Assembly: GCA_905250075.1 (NCBI GenBank)
Contig: CAJNOP010000016.1
Span: 1,087,661-1,151,660 of the forward strand
Length of the DNA: 64,000 bases
Source of the DNA: Rotaria sp. Silwood1
Lineage: Eukaryota; Rotifera; Eurotatoria; Philodinida; Philodinidae
Direction of reading: 5' to 3'
Shown here one piece after another: positions 22,501 to 34,560 of the stretch. A program made the position numbers and the translations under genes. Each line of letters opens with the position of its first letter. The stretch's first letter is position 1. Under the pieces are notes generated by a model, which was given only the letters and a program-made list of their open reading frames with translations, ran no database searches and was not told the origin of the DNA.

Positions 22501-24688
22501 TTTCTTCTAATGATTCATAACATTGTTTAAGTATTTCAATTTCCAATTCAGTTGAAATTTTCGATTCAATTTGCTGTAAAAGAAAAAGAAACCAAAGAAA
22601 TAAAAATCTAAAGAAACAAACATCTAATTTATTTACTGCATGATCTTGTATTGTATCATCATCATCAATAAGATTTTGTCCATAATATTCTTCATGATGT
22701 TTTTGCATTGTTCGTGACATTTCCTCACGTTCTTGATCTAATTGTAATGAACGTTGTATAAGACCAGGAATTTCTGAGTGTTCAAGATCTTTTTCTCGAC
22801 CAATTAAAAATCTAAATTTTATATATTGAAAAATGTAGAATAAAAGGATTAAATCCTACTTTACTAAACCAGATGCTGATTTGAGAACATTTTTAGCATA
22901 TGCATGTGTAACACCAACAAGTGAATGATCATCTACTTCGATGATTTGGTCACTCACTTGAATTCTATTTGAAAAACAAAATTCAAAAATTGAATATAAA
23001 GACAGAAAAATTACCTTCCATCTTTGGCAACGACACCTTGAGGATTAAGAGATTTTACAAAAATACCTAATCTTTCTAAACCACTGTCAGCACCTACACC
23101 CATGCCCAATACACTAAAAAAAAAAATAAACCAATCAACGAATTGCACCAATCGCAAAATTTAATACCTTATGCCAAGACCTTCGGGACCTATAAAAATT
23201 GATCATGATTAAAATAAATAATAATATTTTTAACTGTACCTTTTTCAATTTCAACAGTAAAAACATCCATTTTTTCTATTCGTTTTTCCAATTCATATTC
23301 CGCTGTTGCTGAAAATGGATCAATATCATCATTTCGTCTATCATATTCATTTGCTGAATATGTTGGATAAACCTAAACAATCAGCGATTTCATTTTTTTT
23401 TTGTAAAAAGAAATCCGTTGCCTCTTACTCGAATTGGTGCATTACTAAATTTCACTCGTCTAGTACTATTGGAAGAGTCCTGATTATCATCATCGAGTTC
23501 AGGGATACCCGGTCGTTCATAAAAAATTGGTGATGATGCTCTATCGTCATCTTGTACATAATCTGGTTCTAAATATTATAAAATATAATTATTGCATTCT
23601 CTAACAAGAAAGTTAAAGACTTTTTCCTCCATCTATGCATCTAACAAATGTATTCAGATAAGCAAGAATAACGTCATCTGCTATTGTTGGGATTCCTTTG
23701 ACATGATTTTATGACAGTTAGACATGTTTGTCATATTCTACAAAGATAAGACGAATTGTAGACGTTATGAAGAATGTCATTTTTTTCTTCAAGATATGTA
23801 AAAATAACATGTTTTATTTAATGCGAGAAGACTTATTGACACCCCCTAGTATGAGTTGCTTAGTTATTTTACTGAGATTAATTTTTTTTTGTATCCATGA
23901 GATTCTACATCATTAAATCAAAAGACTTCAGGCTTATAAAATATTTATTTACCATTAACCATTGTAGTTTCATTTGATTGTGATTCTTCTTTTATTTCAT
24001 CGTCTTGAAAAATTAATTTTGGTAATAATCGTTCAATTTTTGTTGGTTTAACAAAAATTGTATTAAGATGATCCATACGTTTAAGTACATTTGATGGTAC
24101 AAGTATAGGAACAGTATGAGTTATCATTTGTTTACTTGATGACTTTAATGAAAGATTTGTTCTATCATTCTCATCACGTTGTTGTTGATGTTGCTGTTTT
24201 TTATATTGTTCTATAGCATCAGCAGGAAAATCATTATATTGTTCTGAATTTGAATATTTTCGACTAATAACTGCATAAGGAACATCGTCATTATAATTCG
24301 CAATTGAATTCGATGATGTACTAATAAAATGTACAGAAATATCACGAATACGTTCTTGTTGGTTATGCATCATTGGTTTTGTTGTAAATAATGGTGGATT
24401 AGTACTTATTGATTTCGTTTCTAATGCTTTAAACATTTCTTTGGTTCTACTAAAACGTGTTGTATAATCATCAACTATGAATGATGAATTAGATTGATCT
24501 TTGTTTGAATTTAAATTGTTTGATATTAATGAATGTCCTGTGAATACATTATGTAACCGTGTAATATGATTATTGTATTTATTGTCAGTATGAGGATTCT
24601 CTATTGAAGTATCAGCGAAAATATTTGATGCAGATTCAGTATGAGTAAAAAGGGATGGTACTGCTGAATGAATGAGAGTACCTGCCAT
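19592..24688 (-). CDS. Neurabin (PP1-binding, PDZ, coiled-coil, SAM scaffold)
   Basis: Sixteen exons: 24688–23953, 23568–23429, 23372–23240, 23189–23168, 23113–23015, 22964–22860, 22811–22637, 22573–22463, 22406–22318, 22097–22022, 20705–20450, 20383–20221, 20166–20123, 20061–20036, 19990–19850 and 19798–19592; 840 residues. The N-terminal 245 residues are low-complexity. RVKF (283–286) is the protein-phosphatase-1 docking motif. It is followed by a PDZ domain with [17 protein letters not shown] (337–353) through FLIGREK, then coiled-coil exons ([21 protein letters not shown]) and a C-terminal SAM domain (from W732, [11 protein letters not shown]…). Order and sequence match neurabin, an actin- and PP1-associated scaffold. 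The SAM domain favours neurabin-1 over spinophilin. Exon 4 is only 22 nt. An AATAAA overlaps the stop codon. Confidence 0.93.
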
Positions 24689-27228
24689 TTATTATTATCG
24701 CTTTAATTGTTTGTTTAGGCGTAGTACTTGTCCGCCTGTCGTAATATTTCTCTTCTGTTTCGCTAACAACCGTTGTACGTATCAATCAACAACGACATAT
24801 TTACTGTATTCTTGGTTTTTTAAGCGACTTTGATGATTATAGTTATGGATAAAAGAGCAAATTAGAATTGATATATTAGAAAAGATGATTATCTAAAGAA
24901 AATAAATTTTGATTTATATAATTTGATCATGAAAAAAGATTGACTAATCACTATTTTGTCTGCTAACAATGCAGAAGTATCGACAAATAAATGAAGTAAA
25001 TTTTAGTCAGTAGTAACCGACATGAAATAACAATCCTTCAACGTACATCAGCCATAAAATATTTTGTCAATAATACGATAGAAGTGTTGAGTGGCAAAAA
25101 AAGAAAGGTAAACAGAGTCATTTATTTGTCGGATAAGAAAACCAATAAAAATTTTGTTATTTTTCTATGCTTAACTTCTACGCCCTCTACATAATTCAGT
25201 CGATTTTTTATTATTTGTCATGTTCGTATTTCTCCATGGGTTGAAGAAAGACAAAACCAACAGATTCACCTTGCCTTCTTATCTGTTTATCAAAAATCTA
25301 TTTATAACTTGCACCATTTGACATACTTTGATATTTACTAATTCATGTAGTTTTAAGTCAATCATGTATTTTGTTAAAATGAATAACTCGCTGTCAACGA
25401 ATATTTTCAATCGAAGGACGAAAAAATGATTTTATTCTTTTTCTTATCATTTATATATTTTGTCCATTTTTTATTTATTGTTCTTTTTATTTCCAGTGTA
25501 TTTTCGATAATTCAGCCATCTTTTTAAACGAACACCTCTATTCAATAGAATTTCTAGAGCAAAAAAATGTCATCCGACCTTAATACGACTATGTAAATAG
25601 CGAGGCAAAAAAAATGTCCTTTTAGTTGCCTATTGAAGGTGCAAAAATCAAAATGATAAAAAATAAAGCATGAGCTCAAATTATTCGCAGCCTTACATTT
25701 TTTTTTCTTTTCTTTTTTTTTTCTATCGATTCAATGTTTTTCTATCTCACAATGGCAAACTGAGTCGTTGTTGGTGCTTGTTGTCAGGTCTCTTTATTGT
25801 TACTCTGCATTGTATGTCTATTATAACAGTCATGACAACATTTTATTTTTATAAAAATTATAGATTGATAGTAAGGTTTTTTCAACTGTAAAGTCGTATT
25901 ACTTAAAAGAGTTATGTTTTTTTATTTTTTTTATAAAGATTCAATTAATTTCTTGAATTGATAATATTATTTGATGGCAAGAATATCAAATCAGAACGTT
26001 ACGTACATCGCGAATTCTTGCCTTAGTGTCAAGGCTATTTCTATCATGATAGATAAAAATAGCAGGAAAACGGAAATATCTATTCAAGAACAAATAGGAA
26101 AATATAATACGCTAGATTGTATGGTGAGGACGTTTGATAAAAATAGTAATTGATGCGTATGAAAAAACAAATAAAAACAACAATAAGTACAATACAATCA
26201 TCAAATAAAGAGGAAGAAAAAAAAGAACGACAGATGAAATATTATGCGAAAAGAAAAAAAGGCGTGATTATTTTGTTAGAAAGATTTTGATAACTGAGAC
26301 ATAGGAGAAAAATATATTTCCGTTTTTTTTTCTTTTGGTTATTAGGCATATTTGTTTGCTTTCTTTTAGCGCAGAATTTTATGTTCTCATGGGACTATTA
26401 CTATTTTTAGTTTTATTCTGTTCTTCTCTTCTCAGTTTTCTTATTCTTCGTCTATCCATTCACAAAAAAAAGGTATATTTGAGTATTTTATGTTGTTGCT
26501 TGCGTTTTTTTCCTTTATGCTAATAGAAAAAACGATAATACCAATAAAAAAAACCTTGCTCTAATACGTCACAGATTGTTTACATGTCTTTAAGCAAGTT
26601 CACCAATGCATTGAAAGTTGGATGTTTTATGACCTTCAAGTGTAGTTATGGTGAAAGAATGCGATTACGTAGTCGCAACAGCTTTTTTTTCTTTTTCTTT
26701 GTACTAAAAAATCAACGAGACTAATTAACATGTATGTTTACAGAATAAATAGGTCATAAAAAAAAAGGAAGTTTTATTTCAAAATAAAGAATCTGTTACT
26801 ATTGTCACTTGTCAGATAAATGTGAATGTCTTTTTATTTTCTACTAATGATTAAAATATGATGACCTTTACTATTATTTTTCTTATATAAAACGTAAATA
26901 GCTTGTTTGTGCCGTGTTCTGAGCTTAGATTTTTTTTTTCTTTTTTGTTCCTCTTTCTCGTTACTCCGTTTTGCTTTTTTATTCATCTCATATGAAGAAA
27001 GAAAATAAGGCACGAAGAAGAAAAGAAAAAAAAATATTCGACCAAAGCTGACAGACAGACACCCTATACAAAGAGATAAAGTAAGACTAAGTGAGAGTAG
27101 CATATGTAAAGTAGTATGAAAAAAAGAGTATATCATTTTTCGTTTCTTTTCGTTTTTTTTTTTTGTGTTTATTTGTTATTGGTTTATTTTTATTCTAGAA
27201 AGTTATATTTCGTACATAACATTTCTTC
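24689..27228. other. Shared upstream region of neurabin and HDAC
   Basis: 2.5 kb between divergent start codons. It is A/T-rich with long T- and A-runs, and no coding frame is supported. It should contain promoters and any 5' UTR exons of both genes. A TTCTAG acceptor-like site at 27193–27198, just before the HDAC ATG, hints at an upstream HDAC exon. Confidence 0.4.
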
Positions 27229-30200
27229 ATGGTGGATTTTTGTCGTCTAACAGCTTTGTCGGGTGACAACTCATTTGGCTCTGGGAATAGTAATAATAAT
27301 AATACAAAAGACGGAAGTTCAGGTTTTTTTCCAACAGTATTTGTAAGTATTGATTACATAAGAAACGAAAATATGTATAAGACGTAATATTTTCTATATT
27401 ACCTTTTTTTCTGTCCTTGATGGGGACATATATATGGTATATTTTTTGTCTAAATTTTAAAACAAAGCCAGTTCAATACGTTTAGTGTACCCGAAAATAG
27501 AGCAAAGATTATACTTTCAAGGTTGTTATGGATGTCATAGTCGCAAAGCAAATAAATAAATAAAAATATATATACATTTTTTTTCTTCACTTTTTTAGCT
27601 TCCCTATTCGCATTTGATTGGTCCAGATATACAAGACTCAGTAACAGCAACGGCTACTACACCTCTTACAACATCAACTATGGAACAAACACGTCTTGAA
27701 GAAGAAAAATTACGTGTTCAAGCTAAAGATAAAAAAAATCAAAGTAAACACACGTCTGTTTTCTTTTTTATCTTTAATTATCTTCATAATATTACTATTC
27801 TAGGTGCTAATGCATCTGCTGAAGTAAAAACTCATTTAAAAAGTTTTATACATCGTAAATTACAAAAAGAAGGCAAACTAGGGTAAATTTCGGTATTTGA
27901 AAAAAAAAAGAAAAACAGATTTGTCATTCGAACTTTTTTTTGTTTATAGAAATCAAGATTCAAATGAATTGCTTCGACGATTTCAATCTGAACCAGTACT
28001 TCCTAATCCTTGTCTTGAATCAGGAAATTTTAAAATCAGATCAGACTTACGTCAACGTCTTCTTTCTCAACATAAACAAGTTACTCCTATGTCAGATAGA
28101 CGTCATCCAAATCGTTCAACAAATTTAGCTCAAAAACAACAACCGACTGGTATGATTTCTTTAATGAAAAAAGAAAAGAAAAGATTTTTTTCTAGGCTGA
28201 ACGATTGTATTATCTAACTTAGACATATATTTGCTTTAGTTCCAACAATGCCATTAATACCATTTACTTCTCAATCGGCTCAATTACCTCCTCCAGAACA
28301 GCTATGGCTTGGTTTTCCACGTTCAGTTTATGGCTGTTATTCAACAGGTAGCCTATGAATAAAAAAAAAAGAAAGAAAAACAAATGTTTTTCGTTACAAA
28401 AATATTCAATTTTTAGGTAATCTTGGTGAAAATGTCCAACAAAATCGTTTAACAACAACACCACATGAAAATCATCATCATACAAATATTCTTGGTCCAA
28501 AACATTTTATTGTTGAAGAGGAAAATGAAGCTTTATTAGCTAAAGAATTACAAGAAGCAAAAATTCAAAGTCCTCATAACAGTCATAGTTCAATGCATAG
28601 TAGTCAACCACATTTATTTAATTTTGAATCCAATGATTTACCTATTCGAAACCCAAATGTAAGAAATCAATAATCTTTTATTTATTTAATTTAATTTAAT
28701 TTTATATTTCATAGTTATCACTCGAACGTTTAACATTCCAATCCAGATCATTATCGTCTCTATCAATGTTGGCATCATCAACAGAAAAAAAAATTAAAAA
28801 AAGTCTTTCCGGTACAATACGAATGCGTTTTACAACTGGTAGAATTTTTCATATTAAATTTGTTTTTTTCTTGTCTACTTTTTCTTTTTTTTTTATCTAG
28901 GACTTGTCTATGATGATGATACATTAAAACATGAATGTTATTGTAAACGTATGGATCTTCATCTTGAAAATCCTAGCCGTTTAATTGTTATATATGAACG
29001 ATTAAAAGAATCAAATTTACTTGATGATTGTGAAATTATTCGTGGCTATTGTGCAACAATTGATATGTTAACTGATTGTCATGAGTAAGAGACAAGAAAA
29101 CTAATTAGAAAAAAATATATATAGATAATCAGCTTGAGTGAAAACTCATCAAAAAAACTTTTATTTAAATTATATAGCATAATAGAGCAAATCCAAATCC
29201 TGATAAGTATTGTCTTTTCGATTCTACAATGGATTAAATTCTTGCGTGATAATCAGTTTATAGTATCATTTAGACATGTGTTGTCATATAAAATAGAAAA
29301 ATCTATTGTAATCACAAATATTGACCGGTTTGATTCTTAGTTCATCTATTAATATAATAAAAAATAGCTTCGTGCAAGAAAAATATGTTTGATGTTTTTC
29401 ATAAAATATTTATGACTCATGGGTTATTTTTAAATATACATTAGCTTATAGAGCTTGTCAATAGGGTTTGCTATCTGATTTTGAATGTTCGATGAGATAC
29501 GAAATTATCTTTTCGATCATTGTTAGCCAAGTACATTGAAAACATATTTTAAAAAATTTTTGCTTAACAGCATTTCATTCTTTAATAATCATTTATAGAA
29601 ATTCCATTTGAAAAAATGTTTAAAATTCTTTTTAATTGCATGTTTAATGAAGTTTAACATTGAATTAAAAAGACAACGTTTGCACCTTGGTGTCTAGAAC
29701 CCATTAAATCGGGTCCAGTTGGGAAAACTGTCGACTTGATAGGTTCTAGTTGTCTAAGAAATGTATAGCATGCACTATTCAACGAATATGAAAAGCAGAA
29801 CAAAATGAATCTTCTATCCTTCGGGCAACTATTCAATTCCGATTAGAAAATTTCATTGAGAGTATCGAAATACATCTGGATTAAATCCATGTCCAAAAAA
29901 TTTTGCACTTGACGGACTCTATTGTTGTCAATATCTGATGAGCTAAATATAGGAATATTATTTATAGTTTAAAAAAGCAAAGTACCCATCAAATGTTATA
30001 TATTTGGTGCTTGAATCTATTTTTAATTATATTTTCTGAAGACAACTAGTATATTCAGAGAAAATATATCAGCACAGCTGCGGATCAAATCTATATTGAA
30101 ACTACATAAACATATAAGGTCAGATGATTGATGCATAAATATTTGTATTCTTTTAGTCCGGGTCATGTTTATTTATTTGGTTGTGATCAACGACAACGAA

Positions 30201-31470
30201 GTCAACAATCACTCGCTATATTAACTGAACGACTTAATTCTATAGTACAACTACCATGTGGAGGTTTTGGCATACATGATGATATAGATACAATATGGAA
30301 TGATGAATATACAGCACGTGCCTGTCGTTTAGCTATTGGTAATACAATTGAATTAACAAAACATGTTATTGATGGAAAACTAAAAAATGGTTTTGCACTT
30401 GTGCGACCACCAGGTCATCATGCAACACAAAAACCATTAGGCTTTTGTTATTTTAATACAGTAGCTATAACAGCAAAATATTTGAAAAAATATCGAAATC
30501 TTGATCGTATTGCTATTGTTGATTGGGATATACATCATGGAAATGGTACACAAGAATTAACATATGATGATCCTAATATTCTTTATATATCATTACATCG
30601 TTATGATCATGGAACATATTTTCCTGGTGGTGGACGAATAGATGAAGTTTGTTGAATTTTTAGTTTTTTGATGAAATGATATATTGAAATTTAATCTTCA
30701 TTTTTAGTGTGGTTGTGATGATGGTCTTGGTAAAAATGTGAATATTGCTTTTTCGGCTGAACCACCATTGGTTATGACTGATGTTGAATATTTAGCAGCA
30801 TTTCGGCAAGACATAATATTCATTTGAAAAAGAGACAATAAATTATAATTTATTTGTTTCCTTTAGAACTGTTGTTATGCCAATATTAGAACAATTTCAA
30901 CCTCAAATAATACTTGTTTCATGCGGTTTTGATGCATGTATAGGACATCCACATCCACTTGGGGGTTATGAATTAACTCCGACATGTAAGAAAAAAAAAG
31001 AATTTTTTTTTAATGTTTTTGACCATATTAAATAATTGATTTTATTTATTTAGGTTTTGCTTATATGACAAGAAAATTAATGAGTTTAGCTGATGGAAAA
31101 GTTGTTCTGGTTTTAGAAGGGGGTTATGAATTAAATGCATTAGCTGAATGTGGAAAATTATGTGTTGAAGCATTACTTGATCGACCAGTAAATTTTGAAT
31201 ATTGTTATTAAAAGTTTTGATTTTTATCGAGTTCATTTAGATACCAATGTTTAGTGAAGAAGTTCTTGAAGCTCAACCTAATCCATATGCAATACGCAGT
31301 TTAAAACAAGTTATTGCAGTACAACGTATGTTTATTTTTTTTTTGTATTTGCCTGTATTTGGAATAATAAAGAAATTCTTTTTTTTATCTTTTAAGGTGA
31401 ATTTTGGCCTTCGATTGAACGATATGAACATTTAGTGTCTATGTCACATGCAAAGAGTACAGATTCGTAA
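27229..31470 (+). CDS. Class IIa histone deacetylase (HDAC4/5/7/9-like)
   Basis: Fourteen exons: 27229–27342, 27599–27743, 27804–27882, 27950–28149, 28240–28347, 28417–28658, 28715–28838, 28901–29084, 30157–30646, 30708–30805, 30867–30985, 31054–31187, 31241–31325 and 31397–31470; 731 residues. The N-terminal regulatory half has the class IIa block [17 protein letters not shown] and a 14-3-3-like site RRFQSEP (Ser126). The catalytic domain starts [16 protein letters not shown]. Zinc and charge-relay residues are visible: H486/H487 (PPGHH), D523 and H525 (DWDIHHGNG), and D617 (GFDA). Residue 659 in LEGGYEL is Tyr, where vertebrate class IIa enzymes have His. The protein is expected to shuttle and repress MEF2-type targets. 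The intron after 30805 starts with GC. An additional 5' exon is possible. Confidence 0.93.
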
Positions 31471-32884
31471 CTTAATATGATTTAATCGTTACTACAAACA
31501 GTGCAGAAATTTTCATCATATTGATGTTATGAATTATGGCGATGAATATGTAAGAAAAAAACGAATAATTTATTTTCCTATTGAAGTATTTTTTTCGGTT
31601 ATCTCATGGTGTTTTACCGGTGATTGTAAGACTCATTTATCATCTTCGTTGTCGAGTTTTATTTATTTTTTATGTGTATCTGTGTGTATATTCATGCCAA
31701 TGCTCTTTGATAACTGCTAAGCAGTTAATTTATCATCCTAATTTGCCTTCTAACTATAGCCATAACAAATAACAACTCCCTATAAGTAGCCAGATTTTTT
31801 TTTGTGTTTTTTTTCATTGTTTATTGTTGTTTGTTTTATTTTCAAGCTGATATTTTTTTTTTCTCCCACTGGAAACTTATATACATATATACATATATAT
31901 ATATTTCTCTTTCTTTTTCGAGTTTCTCAATATCGCTCAACTTGTTTCATATATCATGTAATTGTGTTTTTTCCCATGTATACATGCTTTCACAATTGCT
32001 ATTTTATCTATGAAATATAGATGAGTCAAGAATAACTGTGATAAAATTTATTTCTCTAAAGAAATATTCGTAGCTATTTTTACTAAAGTTTCGACATAGA
32101 TTGATGACTTACATTCATTACAGAAACCTATTAAATACAAAATATATAGATAATTAGACAGTAAGTATTAAAAAAAAAAACAAGCTAAAAATATCCTTAA
32201 TTTATTGTGTTGATTGAAGATTTCATTTATAGCTATGAAAATGAAAGTAATAAATAGATGATAGAGAGCGTCGGCGTACTCTATGGCTCGTTTTTATGAC
32301 GTTGTTTTTTTCGTCGTAGTTAACATCTATTAATATTACATTAGGATTTATAAATATTTTTATTACATGTAGATAATTACTGTTAAATAAAATTTAATAA
32401 TAGAAAAATTTCAGTCACATGTTATAATTATTGAATTTAATCAAAGTTTTAAAAATTATTAAGCAGGCAATAGTTATTTATAATGAAAAAAAAAATAAAA
32501 CCATTTGTTTCCCCTACATGTTTATACTTATATAAATGTGATTGCTTTAAAATGAAATTATTTTTATTTAGAAATGTCTCTAGGCTAAAAGAGTAGGATC
32601 TAGAAACGGAAATTGAATTACGTCTGTGCGCAACATGATCAATAATGAACTATAGTTCAGAGTGACCGAACAGTATGAACTAAATGATCATTATTGATTT
32701 AATTATTTAATATGATTTGATTATCAAAGGAATATTATATAAATAATGATTATAACTTGATAAGTCAATTTTAATATACGATTATGATTATTTTAGTCAT
32801 ATTATAGAGGAAACTGCTCAAAATACTAAAAATATTTTTCAATTGAAAAGATCATAGTTCGATTGAGCAGAAAGAGGAATATAA
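31471..32884. other. Spacer after HDAC, no gene seen
   Basis: A/T-rich, with T-runs and an ATATAT microsatellite near 31880–31905. The short open frames here have no coding character. Confidence 0.4.
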
Positions 32885-33324
32885 TATCTGATGATATGGT
32901 TTGATTGCAAGTTGTTTCTAAGTGAAGTTATGAATTCTCTAAAGTTAAAAACGAAATTTTTGATTTTGTTCTAGAATCTTAATTTTCTCGAAGAAGTATT
33001 GGTGTGTTAGGCTGAAGTTTTTACAACATCTATTCCAAAAAAAACTGAACTTGGTGATTTGGAAATTCCAGCTTTTAAAGACAAGAAGTTAAAGAGAAAT
33101 AAAATTTATTTCCTATAATCTTGTACTCTTCATATTTTATTAACAATTCTGTAACAATTCAATTTTGATTTAATGAATCTCAAGCATTCAGTTATTGAGT
33201 ACTACAAGTTCAAATGTTTGCTGTTCAATTGTTGGATAGCACTCCAAATGAATATAAACATGTGTCTCAAGACTTCGTAGTACGATCAGTTGTTGATGTG
33301 CTCTTCAGTGTTTTATCTTGATTT

Positions 33325-33478
33325 CGTTTTCCGAGTGGACGAATCGAAATTTCGGATGGGCGGCGCCCACTCGGTCCACGCAGTAGATGAGTGACTCTTG
33401 TATATTTTCGAGCGGGCAAATCAAAATTTCTGGTAGGCGCCGCCCACCTGGTCCACCCACTAGATAAATCACTGGTGT
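33325..33478. repeat. Duplicated GC-rich unit of about 77 bp
   Basis: CGAGTGGACGAATCGAAATT followed by GGGCGGCGCCCACTCGGTCCAC recurs as CGAGCGGGCAAATCAAAATT and AGGCGCCGCCCACCTGGTCCAC. Two diverged copies stand in tandem, well above local GC content. Confidence 0.7.
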
Positions 33479-33615
33479 TCTTTGAAGCCTTGGTCTATCT
33501 CAACAATCGAAATTTGTATGCTGGAAATTTTATCCATTTAATGATTAAAGAATTCTATATTGGAATTGATGTTTCAATTATTACATGTATCATCCGAATT
33601 TTTTTGCATTTATCT

Positions 33616-33850
33616 ATTCCGTTGGTAAATAAATTCTGCAAGTTTTTTGTTGTGTTTTAGACAAATTTGAGGCTTTATATCTCATGGTTGAAAAGTAACA
33701 GAGGTCTGAAATTTTTCGTATAGATAGAAGTCACATAGATCTGTCTACACGAAAAACTTCAGACCTCTATCACTTTTCAACCACGAGATAAAGCCTCAAA
33801 TTTGCCTAAAACACAAAAAAAACCGTGCAGAACTTATGTACCAACGGAAT
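33616..33850. repeat. 235-bp hairpin element
   Basis: A nearly complete palindrome. The outer ends are ATTCCGTTGGTA and its complement TACCAACGGAAT. The arms share CAAATTTGAGGCTTTAT, GGTTGAAAAGT and AGAGGTCTGAA with their complements. The loop is about 20 nt near 33733. There is no coding potential and no clear target duplication. A transcript would fold into one long hairpin. Confidence 0.85.
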
Positions 33851-34560
33851 ATTTCATTGGCAGATCTGCCTTATGTCAGAGTGATTTTCTCCACTTCATT
33901 ATATGAAGTAGTTGTCTATATATATAATTTGAATACATTGAACAATCGATCATCAAGATTTTCTTTTGTGAGACAGAGTAAATTGTAATAGAATTGGAAA
34001 TCTCTCAGAAATTTGTTCCTAGAATAATTTCTGGATCCGGCTTACTGGACTCATTGTTTATTCTTTAGACTATGACAAACGATATTGTCTTCCTTATATA
34101 ATATTTCTCTTCGTTTATTTTCTGCATCGCCACCAGTATACTACAACAGCTGGAGCAATGTATCAATGAGAACCAGATCCTTCTAGATTCTCTCGTCTAT
34201 TTTTGTTTGATACTTGCATATAAACATAAGAAGAAAAAGATGAACGTCTTATTATAAAAGTATTTTTTCGAGATTAATAAAAAATGAAGAGAACAAGTTA
34301 CGACTTTTACAAACTAGATAGTCTGGCATTACTTGAAAAATTTTGAAAATTGTCTTGGTTTTGAAATTTTTCCTATTTTGAGCCGATATTTAGAGATGTT
34401 CAAGGCCATTTTTTGGATAGGCATAGTAAAAAATTGCAGCCTAATCCATCTTCACCTCTTCGAGAAAATAAAGAATTAAGAACGAAATTGAAAGTTTTGC
34501 TTCTAACTTAGAGAATTCATAACTCTAGTTAGGAACAAGTTGTACTCAAACCATCTTAGA

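Larger units (their letters stand above)
32885..34560. mobile_element. Possible decayed element with long diverged inverted ends
   Basis: 32885–33055 (…ATGGTTTGATTGCAAGTTG…GTTATGAATTCTCTAA…ATTTTCTCGAAGA…TTAGGCTG…) resembles the reverse complement of about 34408–34560, with many substitutions. The two copies face each other 1.4 kb apart. The interior has no gene but holds a duplicated GC-rich unit (33325–33478) and a separate hairpin (33616–33850). This may be an old DNA transposon with long terminal repeats, or just two inverted copies of a dispersed repeat. Confidence 0.4.

Noticed and set aside
31802-32020. Hydrophobic open frames after the HDAC gene
   Set aside because: They translate T-runs into Phe/Leu/Ile. 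Both overlapping frames are open, which is expected of such tracts.
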